NCBI GenBank assembly: GCA_963169105.1
Contig: OY720636.1
Span: 133,333,233-133,397,232, forward strand
DNA length: 64,000 nucleotides
Direction: 5' to 3'
DNA from: Ceriagrion tenellum
Taxonomy: Eukaryota > Arthropoda > Insecta > Odonata > Coenagrionidae
The notes below the pieces were generated by a model. That model did not search any database and was not told the DNA's origin. It was given only the letters and a program-made list of their open reading frames with translations. Positions within the stretch are counted from its first letter, which is position 1, and each line of letters begins with the position of its first letter. Both the position numbers and the translations under genes were made by a program. Positions 63,671 to 64,000 of this stretch are shown here, one piece after another.

Positions 63671-64000
63671 ATATCAGTTTTATGCTATGCTTCCCTGAGT
63701 ACTTTTAAATTCCTTATCCTCCAACGAACTCCAGAAATGTGTAAAGTTACACAGGTTGTCAATGTGTTAAGTCACCAAATTACACCAGTGGTCATTTTCG
63801 TATTCCCTCAGCTAAAATATTTGCAGAAATGTTTAAAATTGTAAGAAAAATGAGCCGCAACATTAAGAGTCTACTTAGGGATGAAAAGATAAACGAAATG
63901 TTTGGCGAATCAACCTTTTATAATTGTGATGGGCTAGTGGAAGAATTAAATCTTAAAATTTTTTTCACTTTTTATTACAATAGGTTACGAGGATTGGTTA

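Larger units (their letters stand above)
45867..64000 (+). other. Probable downstream intron of the Beat-family gene (runs off the window)
   Basis: The intron begins with the phase-1 donor GTGAG after exon B. Beat proteins continue with a linker and a second Ig domain containing a cysteine and a WYIN-like core; no such translation occurs on the plus strand before the window ends. Contents are a foldback, a CpG island, a dispersed repeat, skewed GC-rich blocks and a LINE fragment, each listed separately. Confidence 0.7.

Noticed and set aside
1..64000. CRISPR array, operon, phage or prokaryotic defence system
   Set aside because: No regularly spaced direct repeats with unique spacers and no dense run of genes; splice sites and SINEs show a eukaryotic nuclear context.

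Overview
This window is animal genomic DNA, most likely from an insect with a large, AT-rich, repeat-laden nuclear genome. It shows GT-AG splice sites, short exons in very long introns, tRNA-derived SINEs, a LINE fragment, microsatellites and foldback elements. There are no bacterial-style genes, operons or ribosome binding sites. I cannot name the species from sequence alone.

The only confidently coding sequence is two plus-strand exons of one gene. Exon A (29096-29301) and exon B (45731-45866) are separated by a 16.4-kb phase-0 intron. Together they encode a complete first immunoglobulin domain (113 full codons, then a split codon) that strongly resembles the arthropod Beaten path (Beat) family of axon-guidance proteins. 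The signal-peptide exon, the second Ig domain and the C-terminal region were not found. They should lie outside the window, upstream of 1 and downstream of 64000, so the whole window is probably the interior of a single beat-family gene.

Layout: 1-29095 is probably the upstream intron. It holds GC-rich purine/pyrimidine-skewed islands, an 83-bp-arm foldback (5166-5343), a perfect 108-bp tandem duplication (6667-6882), a diverged tandem repeat (16460-16703), an imperfect foldback (about 17960-18066), a minus-strand SINE (20496-20808), two compact hairpins (25045-25087, 25446-25483) and one copy of a dispersed repeat (28151-28320). The central intron (29302-45730) holds more skewed GC islands, tRNA-like SINE fragments and a second copy of the same SINE (about 43835-44120). 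The downstream intron (45867-64000) holds a foldback with a perfect 33-bp stem (48919-49066), a strong CpG island (49480-49870), the second copy of the dispersed repeat (54172-54350), a large skewed GC block (55200-56240) and a 5'-truncated, stop-containing LINE reverse-transcriptase tail (60794-61051, minus).

I found no convincing new molecular system. The most useful new observations are the internally matched repeat families, the foldbacks, the recurrent paired purine/pyrimidine blocks, and the CpG island inside the intron, which could be an alternative promoter or a nested gene.
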